The notes below the pieces were generated by a model that saw only the letters and a list, made by a program, of their open reading frames with translations, was not told the origin of the DNA and did no database searches. Below, piece after piece: positions 55,328 to 63,545 of a stretch of DNA of 64,000 bases. This DNA comes from JAXMBX01 sp046349635 (GTDB taxonomy: Bacteria > Planctomycetota > Planctomycetia > Planctomycetales > Planctomycetaceae). The stretch is taken from the NCBI GenBank assembly GCA_046349635.1, contig JAXMBX010000007.1, positions 1 through 64,000 of the forward strand. Direction: 5' to 3'. The position numbers and the translations under genes were made by a program. Position 1 is the stretch's first letter. Each line of letters opens with the position of its first letter.

Positions 55328-56382
55328 CTACTGCGCTCCCCCAACGGGCGCCGCGTCCCGGATAAACACATCCAACTGCTGCCCGAAATACACCCGGTCA
55401 GGCTTCTCCGGAATCTCATACACCACGATCAACACCCGCGTATCCACCCGCTCCATCGTGCTGCTCGTGAGGTTCGTCTTCGGGACCAGATTAGGCTCGA
55501 TCCGCATGAACTTCAGTTCGATCTTCCGCCGCAACCGGTCCCGCGTGTACGCCTCCGCGATAGCCCCCGGCGCAACCCGCCCCGCATCCTGCTCATCCAC
55601 CTGCACCCGCAGTTGCACCGGCCCTTCACGCCCCAACACAACCAACGGCGTGCTGACATCGCCTTATGCATACCCCTTCCCGCACGTTGCCGCAGTACTC
55701 CCATCCGCCGGCGAATGCACCGACAGACGCTCGATATTCGTCTTCACACGTTCCACGTTCGCCTGGGAAACCGCCAGCTCCTGCTCCGCCACCGCAAGAT
55801 CCGGCCCCCACGTCCCCGCTTCCAGCCGCTTCAACTCCGCCTCCGCCTGCGCCAGCACTGCCTCATTCGCCGCCACATCGTAACGCCGCGACTGCAGTTC
55901 CTCCTTGGTGATCACCCCCTGCGCCCGGATCGATTCAATCCCGGCGAAATCTTCGCCCGGGTCCCGGCCCGGGCCGACTCCACCTTCGCGCGCGCGGGAG
56001 GCAGATCCTCCGGACGCGTCCCCGCCCGCAGTTTCTTCAGCTTCGCTTCCATCAGTTCCTGTTGACGTTGCTGCACCGCCAGATCCGCCCGCAGCTCCCG
56101 GTCATCCAGGCTGAACAGCAGATCCCCCTGCTTGACCTTCTGCCCCGCCACAATCTTCACCTTCGCCACCACTCCCGTCACCTGCGGACTGATCGCCACC
56201 CGCTCATTAAGCGGCTCGACCGTCCCCAGTCCTGCCACGGTTCCCGACCCCAGCGACGTCACCGCCGGAGGATTCGCCGGCGTCGAAAGCTGCTCCTGAG
56301 GCGTCAGCATCATCGAAGACGCCGCCCCGAACCCCAGGCACACCATCGCCACCAGCGGAATACCCCACGTCAGAATTTTCAT
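55328..56382 (-). pseudogene. HlyD/DevB-type membrane fusion protein, frameshifted
   Basis: Periplasmic adaptor of an ABC exporter. ATG at 56382 (MKILTWGIPLVAMVCLGF, one N-terminal membrane segment). The biotinyl-lipoyl-like half reads ISPQVTGVVAKVKIVAGQKV and KQGDLLFSLDDRELRADLAV. The coiled-coil hairpin continues in a second frame (RYDVAANEAVLAQAEAELKR, SQANVERVKTNIERLSVHSP), and the beta-barrel C-terminus in a third (PVQLRVQVDEQDAGRV, KFMRIEPNLVPKTNL). Shifts lie near 55910, 55690 and 55640. Together with the next two genes it forms a DevB-DevA-DevC type set. The block F element lies just upstream. Confidence 0.75.
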
Positions 56383-56407
56383 AATGCGAACCCTTTTAGA
56401 GCACACC

Positions 56408-56482
56408 TGACAAAATGCGGTTGGTGATCACGTTGGAACTGCGAATCTCGGAAAGCCTTACTTCGTCCAGAGCATTTTGTTA
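56408..56482. repeat. Block F element, copy 3
   Basis: Ends CAAAATGC (56411-56418) and GCATTTTG (56472-56479), with GGTTGGTGATCACG after the left end as in copies 1 and 2; core 36 bp. It fills the whole gap between the devA-type stop codon and the membrane-fusion gene start and overlaps the stop. Confidence 0.8.
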
Positions 56483-57139
56483 TTTCACCTGTGTCACCCG
56501 CGAAATATTCCCGTCTTCCATGTGCACGATCCGATCCGCGTAGTCATAAATCCGCGGGTCATGCGTCACGACAACCGCCGCCCGGTCCGGCTTCACCGCC
56601 AGCTCCCGCAACAGCTTGATCACTGCCTGCCCCGCATGCCCATCCAGCGACGCCGTCGGCTCGTCACACAACAACAACCGTGGATCGTGGATCAACGCCC
56701 GCGCGATCGCCACCCGCTGCTGCTGCCCTCCGGAAAGTTGCTGCGGGATCTTATGGCTGTGCTTCTGAAGATCGAGTTTCGCCAGCAGTTCCTCCGCCCG
56801 AGGCAGCGCCCGCTCCCACTTCAAACCCGCCGCCACCAGCGGCACCGCCACGTTTTCCGCCGCGTTCAAACCCGCCAGCAGATTGAACTGCTGAAAAATA
56901 AACCCGATGTTCTTCAGCCGGAAATCGACCAGCCGCCCCCCCTTCAGCGCCGTCACTTCCTGGCCGAACACATGCACCTCCCCCTCCGTCGCGGTCAGCA
57001 GCCCCGCGATGATCGAGATCAACGTCGTCTTGCCGCACCCGCTCGGCCCCACCAGCATCGTCAACTCCCCCGCCCGCGCCTCGAAGTCGATCCCGTTCAA
57101 CACCCGCAACTTCCCCGCCGCGGTCTCAAAGTCCCGCAC
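56480..57139 (-). CDS. ABC exporter ATP-binding subunit (DevA/LolD-like)
   Basis: A 219-residue nucleotide-binding protein driving export. Walker A MLVGPSGCGKTTLISI, Q-loop FIFQQFNLL, signature QLSGGQQQRVAIARAL, Walker B RLLLCDEPTASLD, H-loop VVVTHDPRIYDYADRIVH. The family closest in style is DevA/MacB/LolD, usually paired with FtsX-type permeases. The annotated start is a GTG at 57139 (RDFETAAGKLRVL); no ATG lies upstream in frame, and the conserved N-terminus would be 3-10 residues longer, so a small indel at the 5' end is possible. Between permease and adaptor genes on the same strand. Confidence 0.9.
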   Translation of the reverse strand: MRDFETAAGKLRVLNGIDFEARAGELTMLVGPSGCGKTTLISIIAGLLTATEGEVHVFGQEVTALKGGRLVDFRLKNIGFIFQQFNLLAGLNAAENVAVPLVAAGLKWERALPRAEELLAKLDLQKHSHKIPQQLSGGQQQRVAIARALIHDPRLLLCDEPTASLDGHAGQAVIKLLRELAVKPDRAAVVVTHDPRIYDYADRIVHMEDGNISRVTQVK

Positions 57140-57199
57140 AACCCCGCTCGATTGAACGCCTGTGCTGATGAGTGTTTCAATAATACTTATTTCGTCAAT

Positions 57200-57425
57200 T
57201 TGTTTTTTCTCCCCTCTCCCCCCCGAGGGAGTGGGCAGGGTGAGGGGGCCGTCCTAACGTCTCTGATCTCTGCTCCTCTTTCTTTTCTCCTGCTCTCTTC
57301 CTCCCCTCGCCTCTTGTCGGGAATCAACTGAGCATGGCCAGATGGGCATCTGGTCATTGCGAAGGCGATAGCGTTTACCTGAACAAGGGCGATAGTCCTT
57401 TCTGAAATAGGCCACGGGGTGAGGG
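57200..57425. repeat. Blocks C and G between exporter genes
   Basis: C 57211-57268 (CCTCTCCCCCCCGAGGGAG, AACGTCTCTGA). At 57310-57420 a second C-like frame (CCCTCGCC... CACGGGGTGAGGGG) is interrupted by a G element with a CCAGATGGGCATCTGG hairpin and GGCGATAGTCCTTTCTGAAA. They lie inside the operon, between the ATPase and permease genes. Confidence 0.6.
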
Positions 57426-57442
57426 GTACAAATTAAATAAGA

Positions 57443-58585
57443 TCACCGAAACACCATCGCCGGATCGACAAACAACACCTTCCGCACGCTGATCAAACTG
57501 GAAAACAACGTCATGATGAACACAAAAATTCCGGTCCCCACAAAAATCACCGGGTGCATGAACATCCCCCGCAAGCCCCCCGAAATCTGCGGGCTGAAAT
57601 ACATGAAGAACAGGCTCGCCACCCCGATCCCCAGGCAATATCCCATCACCGCCACAAAAGATGCCTGCAGCAGAATGATCCCCAGGATCCGCGAGTTCCG
57701 GACCCCGATCGCTTTCAGCGCCGCGAACTGCCGCAGATTCTCCGCGCTGAACATGTAAAACGTCTGCCCCACGATCGCGACCCCGATCACAATCCCCATC
57801 AGGATCGTAATCCCGAAATTCTCCGCCACGCCCGAGTACTTCATGATCCAGTCCTGCGTCTTCTGCATGAACTGGTCCCGCGACAACGCCATCAACCCCG
57901 TCCCCTGCTGAATCGCAGCCGCGACCTCTTTAGGGTCTTTCCCATCCTCGGCCCGCGCCAGCACGAAACTGACCGGGTGCATCGTTTCGCGCGCCATCCG
58001 CACCGCATGGGCACGCCGCGCATACACCCGAGGCAGACCGCTCCAACTGCTCCCCACGTGACAGATCCCCACTATCTCCGCTCGCATCTGCCCGATCTCC
58101 ACCGCAATACCCGTCTGCGGCGGCAGATCCCCGAACACCTTCGCGAACCCCGCCACGTCGATAATCACCCCATCCGGACGGCTCAGGTCTTCCAACGAAC
58201 CGATCAGCATCGTCTTCGGACCGCCGATCAGCGAGGACTCGTCAATCCCCACCACCTGCACCCCCTTGGATATCCCGCTCGTCGTCCGCAGCGTCGACGT
58301 CGACTGGTAATACGGCACCGCCCACTTCACCCCCGCAGCGGAACGGACCCGGTTCACCGTGATCTCGGGGATCGGATCGACACTGTCGATCGTCTCCACG
58401 CTTGGTTTCATCACCCAGATATCCGCTTCACTCGCGTTCTTGATGTCCAGAGTCGTCGACTCGATCACGGAATGAAAAATCGCCGACTGCTGGCTGATCA
58501 ACAGCGTCGCAAACGCAATCCCCAGCACCAGCGCCAGGTACTTCGCCCGATCGTGCAGCAGAATCTTGAACGCCACCCGGTTCAT
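57443..58585 (-). CDS. FtsX-family ABC permease (DevC-like)
   Basis: A 380-residue membrane permease starting MNRVAFKILLHDRAKYLALV. Helix 1 (ALVLGIAFATLLISQQ), a large periplasmic domain, and three C-terminal helices (FGITILMGIVIGVAIVGQTF, IILLQASFVAVMGYCLGI, PVIFVGTGIFVFIMTLFSS) are as in DevC/MacB-like FtsX permeases. The cytoplasmic turn ENLRQFAALKAIGVRNSRIL is the family coupling motif. It forms an exporter with the ATPase and membrane-fusion genes downstream. The gap of 303 bp to the ATPase gene is filled by repeats C and G. The start overlaps the tetR stop by 4 bp (ATGA), so it is coupled to the regulator. Confidence 0.92.
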   Translation of the reverse strand: MNRVAFKILLHDRAKYLALVLGIAFATLLISQQSAIFHSVIESTTLDIKNASEADIWVMKPSVETIDSVDPIPEITVNRVRSAAGVKWAVPYYQSTSTLRTTSGISKGVQVVGIDESSLIGGPKTMLIGSLEDLSRPDGVIIDVAGFAKVFGDLPPQTGIAVEIGQMRAEIVGICHVGSSWSGLPRVYARRAHAVRMARETMHPVSFVLARAEDGKDPKEVAAAIQQGTGLMALSRDQFMQKTQDWIMKYSGVAENFGITILMGIVIGVAIVGQTFYMFSAENLRQFAALKAIGVRNSRILGIILLQASFVAVMGYCLGIGVASLFFMYFSPQISGGLRGMFMHPVIFVGTGIFVFIMTLFSSLISVRKVLFVDPAMVFR

Positions 58586-59286
58586 CGCTTCTTCCTCCGC
58601 GCCGGGGCAGCCCGCTCACCCCTCTTAGGAAGGGCAGCCCTCTTAGGAAGCGCACCCGTTTCAGGAAGTGAAAACCGGGCCGCACGCAACGCCAGATCCA
58701 GAACCAGATTCGCCAGCGCCTCCCCTTCGCGCGTCTTCTCGATCACCTCCGGCGCCAGCATCTCCAGCACCCGGCGATACGTCCGCAACGAAGACACCAC
58801 CCCGAACATCACCACCGCCGCCAGCGACGTCTCATCCCCATCCGGAACTTTCGCCGCCTTGGCAATTAACGCCCGGATCCAGAACAGCTCGTTCCCCACC
58901 CGCTGCTGCAGCATCTCCTCAAACATCGGCGACGGGTCCATGTACTCCCGCTCGATCAACAGCGTCCGCCACGGAGGAGTCTTCGAAGCCAGCAGCTTCG
59001 ATTGATAATCCTGAATCAGGAACAGCAGCCCCTTCCGTGGCGACAGCGATTCCAGTTCCGCGATGATCTCCGGCGTCAGCGCATCCGCCGCGACTGCCGA
59101 CTCCAGCACCGCCCGGTACAACCCTTCCTTGTCACGGAAGTGATAATTCAGCGCACTTAGGCTCGCCTTCGCCCTCGTGCAGATTTCGCGCACCGTCACC
59201 CCGTGATATCCGGCCTGGGAGAACAACTCCCCCGCCGCCTCAATCATCGCCCCCCGCGTCCGATCTGTATCAACTTTCGTTCCCAT
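58582..59286 (-). CDS. TetR/AcrR-family transcriptional regulator
   Basis: A 234-residue regulator, first gene of the exporter operon. The N-terminal HTH is clear (MIEAAGELFSQAGYHGVTVR, EICTRAKASLSALNYHFRDK, EGLYRAVLESAVAADALTP). The ligand domain is alpha-helical, with a C-terminal extension rich in Arg/Ala/Lys (RAAPARRKKR). The arrangement of TetR with HlyD-type adaptor and ABC genes resembles CecR (YbiH)/YbhGFSR in E. coli, so self-repression plus induction by an exported drug is likely. A 29-bp palindrome at 59464-59492 upstream is a candidate operator. The GTG/ATG question does not arise: ATG at 59286. Confidence 0.92.
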   Translation of the reverse strand: MGTKVDTDRTRGAMIEAAGELFSQAGYHGVTVREICTRAKASLSALNYHFRDKEGLYRAVLESAVAADALTPEIIAELESLSPRKGLLFLIQDYQSKLLASKTPPWRTLLIEREYMDPSPMFEEMLQQRVGNELFWIRALIAKAAKVPDGDETSLAAVVMFGVVSSLRTYRRVLEMLAPEVIEKTREGEALANLVLDLALRAARFSLPETGALPKRAALPKRGERAAPARRKKR

Positions 59287-59314
59287 GGAAATGATCCGCC
59301 GGCAATCGTCTTTC

Positions 59315-59410
59315 TTACTAGCCCGGAGCGGCAGCGATGGGTTCTCTCTCGCCTGCTCTACTGTTCACCTGCTCGACTGCTCTCGCCCGCAGGGCGCCGA
59401 GGGGCGGAAC
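59315..59410. repeat. Block D with microsatellite-like tail, upstream of tetR
   Basis: TACTAGCCCGGAGCGGCAGC, then TGCTCTACTGTTCACCTGCTC-type units and CGCCCGCAGGGCG. It is the fourth D block linked to a degenerate CTACTGCT array. Confidence 0.65.
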
Positions 59411-59463
59411 AAACGTCTCTGAACCATCCCCGCCACTGTGCTCTTACTCTCACCCGCAGGGTC

Positions 59464-59492
59464 TGGTACAAGCGTATGGTACACTTGTACCA
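59464..59492. promoter_or_regulatory. Candidate operator, 9-bp inverted repeat
   Basis: TGGTACAAG (59464-59472) and CTTGTACCA (59484-59492) form a perfect inverted repeat with an 11-bp spacer holding another GGTAC. TetR-family operators are commonly 15-30 bp palindromes. It lies about 180 bp upstream of tetR and 157 bp before the Spy-like gene, so it may serve either or both. Direct evidence of binding is absent. Confidence 0.45.
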
Positions 59493-59648
59493 CATGTCAA
59501 GCAGGAAGCGTCTCCCCGCGCACGTCCCCCACCCACCCCCTTCTGAAAAAAATCCCCGCCGCCTGTGCCCACCTCCTCCCGCCCTCCACTCTCTTATCGA
59601 ACCGGGTAGAAAACGGTGTCTTAAACAGTCAATCAGGAGCAAAAATCA

Positions 59649-60195
59649 TGGCACGTGGCATTTTTTGTGCGGAGCGTTATTGATCGGGGCAATCGTCGGC
59701 ATGGGAGCGGCCAACGCCCCCAGGAGAAGGCTTCGGCCACTTCGTGGGCCGTTCGGCGGGCCATTCGGTGGACCACATCATCCCCCGGTCCCCCTGGGTC
59801 GCTTAATTATGGCGCAAAATGGGCCGCTTCATGGTCCTCCGCTCGGAAATGAATCTGACCGCAGATCAGCACGCCCAGTTGAAGAAAATCGCGCTGGAAA
59901 ACCGCAAGGACGTCGCCCTGCATCTCGGAAATCGGGATCTCGCCCTCTCGCTCCGTGGCTCGCGTGACGCCGTCCTCGCCGACGAACCGAACGAATCCAA
60001 CATCCGCAAAGCCGCGGATGTCCATGCGAACGCCGTCGCCGACGCCGCCATCGCCATCTCCAAAGTCACCCAACAGGGCAAAAAAGTTCGACCGAAGAAC
60101 AGAAAGGGCTGGTCAAAAAGTTCTTCGCCGACAATGATGCCGCCATGGACAAATTCATGGCCGATGCGAAATCCCACATCGAACAGGCCAAATAG
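59649..60195 (+). pseudogene. Spy/CpxP/ZraP-like periplasmic protein, frameshifted
   Basis: ATG at 59649 (MARGIF, then LCGALLIGAIVGMGAANA after a shift near 59667), a signal peptide. A Gly/His/Pro-rich segment follows. The Spy/CpxP LTxxQ motif comes as MNLTADQHAQLKKIALENRK, a helical hook, and a second TEEQKGLVKKFFADNDAAMD-like helix after a shift near 60090. The end is HIEQAK at 60195. Members are small helical periplasmic chaperones or metal sensors induced by envelope or metal stress. About 180 residues after repair. It stands just before an ECF sigma gene and a second protein of the same fold. Confidence 0.6.
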
Positions 60196-60401
60196 TCCGC
60201 ATCAATACCTGAGCTTCTTATGCCAAGCTTGAGTCTGCTTTCAAACCCCAGTCCTGCGCACACCGTCCTGGAGATCCTCTCCGGGACGGTCCGCGCGTTT
60301 GCGGATGTCGCCACCCGGCTGTCCGATCTCCACGGTCCAATCTGGGCACAAAGCGTCAGGATCGCTCAAGCAGCAGCCGTCGCGACCGCTGCTTCTGACC
60401 A

Positions 60402-60924
60402 GAAATCCTGACCGCCATCCGCCACGGCGCCCAGAACCGCTTCCGCGAAATCGTCGACCGCTACCAGGCCGAAATCTCACGCCGCATGTGGCGATTCACC
60501 CGCACCGCCGGCACTCATGAAGAACTCGTCCAGGAAGTTTTCGTCCAGGCCTATTTCTCCCTCCAGAACTACCGCGGCGATGCCCCCTTCCTCCACTGGC
60601 TCCAACGCATCGCCACCCGCACCGGCTACCGCTACTGGAAAAAACAAAACGCCACAGACCAATCTCTGGAACATCTCTCCCCTCAAAAATACCCCGGCCA
60701 CAACGGACGGACAGGGACCACAACGCGAAGCCGCCGAACTGCTGGAGCTCCTCATGCAACGCTTACCACCCGAAGATCGGCTCGTCATCACGCTCCTCCA
60801 TCTGGAAGAATATGTCGCGGAAATCGCCCGTCAAACCGGCTGGAGCGAAAGTAACGTCAAAGTCCGTGCCCATCGTGCTCGCGGCAAACTGGCCGTCTGG
60901 CTGGAGGAACGGGGCCATGTCTGA
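60402..60924 (+). pseudogene. ECF-type RNA polymerase sigma factor, frameshifted
   Basis: Region 2 is visible: RFREIVDRYQAEISRRMWRF, ELVQEVFVQAYFSLQNYRG, FLHWLQRIATRTGYRYWKK. Region 4 is in another frame: LLMQRLPPEDRLVITLLHLE, EYVAEIARQTGWSESNVKVR and HRARGKLAVWL. Frame change near 60700. The N-terminal start is not resolved because a TGA precedes the in-frame codons at 60396; another indel there is likely. It overlaps the putative anti-sigma gene start (60917). ECF factors of this size switch on extracytoplasmic stress regulons. Confidence 0.72.
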
Positions 60925-61197
60925 AATTAACAAACAGCTTCGAACCTGAAACACTCGAGAACCCGTTCGCGAAAGCACGCCAGGACGGACCACCGCCCCC
61001 TCGACGTCACCGATCAGGTCATGCAGCGCATCGCCGATCTGCAGGCCGAACGACGCCAGGAAATCGTCTGGTGGGTCTCCGGCGCGGTGGCTCTCGTGGC
61101 CGCCTGCGCAATGCTCGCCATGGTCTACCCCCTCTGGGAAGCGTGGAATGATCCGCTGCTGGCCTGGTTTGAACCGATGAGGATGGCTTTGAGATGA
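60917..61197 (+). pseudogene. Probable single-pass anti-sigma factor, frameshifted
   Basis: The ATG at 60917 lies inside the sigma gene's last codons (MSEINKQL...). After shifts near 60947 and 60990 the frame reads VMQRIADLQAERRQEIVWWV and then one membrane helix (SGAVALVAACAMLAMVYPLW), ending DPLLAWFEPMRMALR at 61197. Small size, one helix and position straight after an ECF sigma support an anti-sigma role, but no ZAS-type motif is visible, so this is inference. Its stop overlaps the next ATG by 4 bp (ATGA). Confidence 0.55.
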
Positions 61198-61652
61198 GTA
61201 CTGCGGAAACGTCACAACCTGTTGCCCCCCCCGCCCCGGCTCACACACCCCGCCGCCGCTGGAGATGGGTCCGCACCCTGCTCCTCGCCTGCCTCATCTT
61301 CGTCTGCGGCACGGTCACCGGCGGCGCGCTCACCATGCGCTTCATCACGAAAACACTGCAGGGTTTCCTGCAACATCCCGAAGAAGCCCCCGACCGCATC
61401 CTCCCCATCATCAAACGTAAGCTCCGACTCACCGACGAACAATACGCGAAGGTCTCCGAAATCGTCCGCACACGGCATCAGAACCTGCAGGCCATCCGCA
61501 ACGCGACCGTCCCCAAAGTCCACGCCGAATTTCAAAAGGTCGACGAAGAGGTCTCCGCCGTCCTCAATCCGGACCAGCGCAAACAATGGCACACCCGCTT
61601 TCGAGAACTTGAATCCTTCTGGTTCCCCTCAGAGAGTGAGCCAGGCAAGTAG
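61194..61652 (+). CDS. CnrX/Spy-like single-pass periplasmic sensor
   Basis: A 152-residue protein with a short N-terminal cytoplasmic part, one membrane helix (VRTLLLACLIFVCGTVTGGA), and a periplasmic helical hairpin. The latter has EEAPDRILPIIKRKLRLTDE (LTxxQ-like) and EEVSAVLNPDQRKQWHTRF. This architecture matches CnrX/Spy-domain metal or stress sensors, which hold an anti-sigma/sigma pair in check in Cupriavidus cnrYXH. Here it follows an ECF sigma and a membrane protein with overlapping codons, so the trio probably is a trans-envelope stress switch. Metal identity is not readable; His residues are few. Confidence 0.75.
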   Translation: MSTAETSQPVAPPAPAHTPRRRWRWVRTLLLACLIFVCGTVTGGALTMRFITKTLQGFLQHPEEAPDRILPIIKRKLRLTDEQYAKVSEIVRTRHQNLQAIRNATVPKVHAEFQKVDEEVSAVLNPDQRKQWHTRFRELESFWFPSESEPGK

Positions 61653-61654
61653 AT

Positions 61655-61890
61655 TGGGTAGCCCGGCCGCCGCAACGCGGCGCCCGGGTCGCGCAGCGAC
61701 AAGAGGTCCGTTCAAATCGACTCAATTTCACCCTCGCCCCCCCGTGGGAGAGGGTGGCCCGCAGGGCCGGGTGAGGGGGCGGATCAAGCGTCCCTGAGCA
61801 TCGTTGCTCTCTTCTTGGGTGGCCCGGCCGCCGCAACGCGGCGCCCGGGTCGCGCAGCGACAAGAGGTCAGTTCAAATCGACCCGGGTGG
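61655..61890. repeat. Repeat cluster: A, C, A
   Basis: Two nearly identical A blocks (61657-61728 and 61815-61882) share the arm CCCGGCCGCCGC/GCGGCGCCCGGG and flank one C block (61731-61798). The order A-C-A with near-identical A copies looks like a local duplication. Confidence 0.7.
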
Positions 61891-61949
61891 CTGGGGTCAA
61901 GCGCCAGCGTAGCCCCCAGCATCTTCCCAGCGTCTGTCTGACAAAGCAA

Positions 61950-63545
61950 TCACATCAACTCCCCCGACAATATCGCATCCGAATCCGCCTGCTCCCCCGC
62001 CACCTCGGACTCATCCTCCGACTCAGGCTCCGATTTGAACCGCCGCGTCAGCCACTCCGGAAGCGTCCCCGCCAGCCAGTGCTGCAGGAATAACCCCACT
62101 GCCAGCGAAGCTCCACCCCCCAGCGCAATCCCGATCAACAGCGTCCACGTCACCTTGTGGATCCCGGCTGTCTCATACGCCATCAACGCCGCCGCCAGCG
62201 TCAGCACCGTCAGCGGAATCAACTGCGGACGGATCGCCTCGGCCCACACATCACGCAGCGAAATCTTCAGGATCCGCAAACCATACGGCAGCAGGATGAA
62301 CAACTCAAACGCGATAATCGGGATCGCCGTCCCCAGCGCGACGCCGAACGTCTTCAGCGGATAGCACAGCATCAGACTCAGGACGAGATTCGCCACCGCC
62401 TCCGCCACATAGATCAGCGACGGAAAACGCACGTTCCCCGTCCCGAACAGAAACGCTCGCACCACCCCCACCGGAAGCGCGATGATCTGGCAACTGAACA
62501 GCAACAGCAACAGGTGATACGATTCCGTGTACCCCGGCCCCATCCACAGGTCGAGCAGCCTCTGGGCGAAAAACGCAAACCCGACAAACAACCCAGTCGT
62601 CAACAGAAACGCAATCCCCATCGAACGCATCAGAAGCTGCTGCAGCGATTTGTGATCGGCTTCAGCCTGCAACGCGCCCGCCGTCGGCATGCAGATCTCC
62701 GAAATCTGCTCGATCGGCTGCTTCACAATCTGGCACAGACGCTGGGCAATGAAATACGGCACGATCGCCGCCGCACCCAGCAGCGTCCCGATCACCACCG
62801 TATCCGTCGCATAGATCAACTGCGTGGCAATCGCATTCAGAAACGCAAAACTGCTGAACGAAAAACACGTCTTGAACGTCTCCCGGTTCAGATGTTTCCA
62901 ATGCAGCGACAACTGCGGCACGATCCGGAACGCGAGCGCCAGATAAGCCAGGTTTTCCACCACGCTCATCGCGATGTAGATCCCCGCAATCGTGACCAGT
63001 CCATAATCGCGCCGCAGCAGCGTCAGGATCAGCACCAGCCGCCCCACGTCCGTCAGTAAAAAGACCATCCGTTCGCAATCGAAGCGCCGGGCACCAATCA
63101 GCACACCCCCGAACACGCTCCCCACCAGCCCGATCGCGACGTTAACCCCCAGCAGCCCGATCACCGTCCGGATTTCCCAGATCGGATGCCCATCCCAGTT
63201 ATTCAGCCGCGGTGCCAGCAGCATCAGTGTCCCGGTCACACCCAAAGCCACCGTCGCCATCAGGCTGTACACGCTGAACACCAGCGACACCACCCGATTC
63301 AGTTCCGTCCAGTTCTGGCTGGATTGATACTTCGCCACATAGCGGCTGATCGTCTTGCCGAATCCCAGGTACATCAACCCGGCGTAACCGGCGATCGAAT
63401 TGATGAAGATCCAGAACCCGTACTGCGCATCACCCAGCACGTGGATCACATACGGCATCAGGAAAAACCCGATCAGCACCCGCACCGCATACACGGACCA
63501 GCTCGCGGACAGATTGACCCACAGGGATTTACGGCTGGCGGACAT
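61950..63545 (-). CDS. Polysaccharide flippase (Wzx/MATE-like MVF family)
   Basis: A 531-residue inner-membrane protein with about 12-14 helices that likely flips lipid-linked sugars. ATG at 63545 (MSASRKSLWVNLSASWSVYA). N-terminal conserved segments: PYVIHVLGDAQYGFWIFINS, LMYLGFGKTISRYVAKYQ. Middle: VVIGTLLGAAAIVPYFIAQR. C-terminal: GVALGTAIPIIAFELFILLP. The C-terminal tail is acidic (EPESEDESEVAGEQADSD). Typical of Wzx-type flippases of surface polysaccharide clusters. No glycosyltransferase is adjacent in the window, so its substrate is unknown. Confidence 0.88.
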   Translation of the reverse strand: MSASRKSLWVNLSASWSVYAVRVLIGFFLMPYVIHVLGDAQYGFWIFINSIAGYAGLMYLGFGKTISRYVAKYQSSQNWTELNRVVSLVFSVYSLMATVALGVTGTLMLLAPRLNNWDGHPIWEIRTVIGLLGVNVAIGLVGSVFGGVLIGARRFDCERMVFLLTDVGRLVLILTLLRRDYGLVTIAGIYIAMSVVENLAYLALAFRIVPQLSLHWKHLNRETFKTCFSFSSFAFLNAIATQLIYATDTVVIGTLLGAAAIVPYFIAQRLCQIVKQPIEQISEICMPTAGALQAEADHKSLQQLLMRSMGIAFLLTTGLFVGFAFFAQRLLDLWMGPGYTESYHLLLLLFSCQIIALPVGVVRAFLFGTGNVRFPSLIYVAEAVANLVLSLMLCYPLKTFGVALGTAIPIIAFELFILLPYGLRILKISLRDVWAEAIRPQLIPLTVLTLAAALMAYETAGIHKVTWTLLIGIALGGGASLAVGLFLQHWLAGTLPEWLTRRFKSEPESEDESEVAGEQADSDAILSGELM

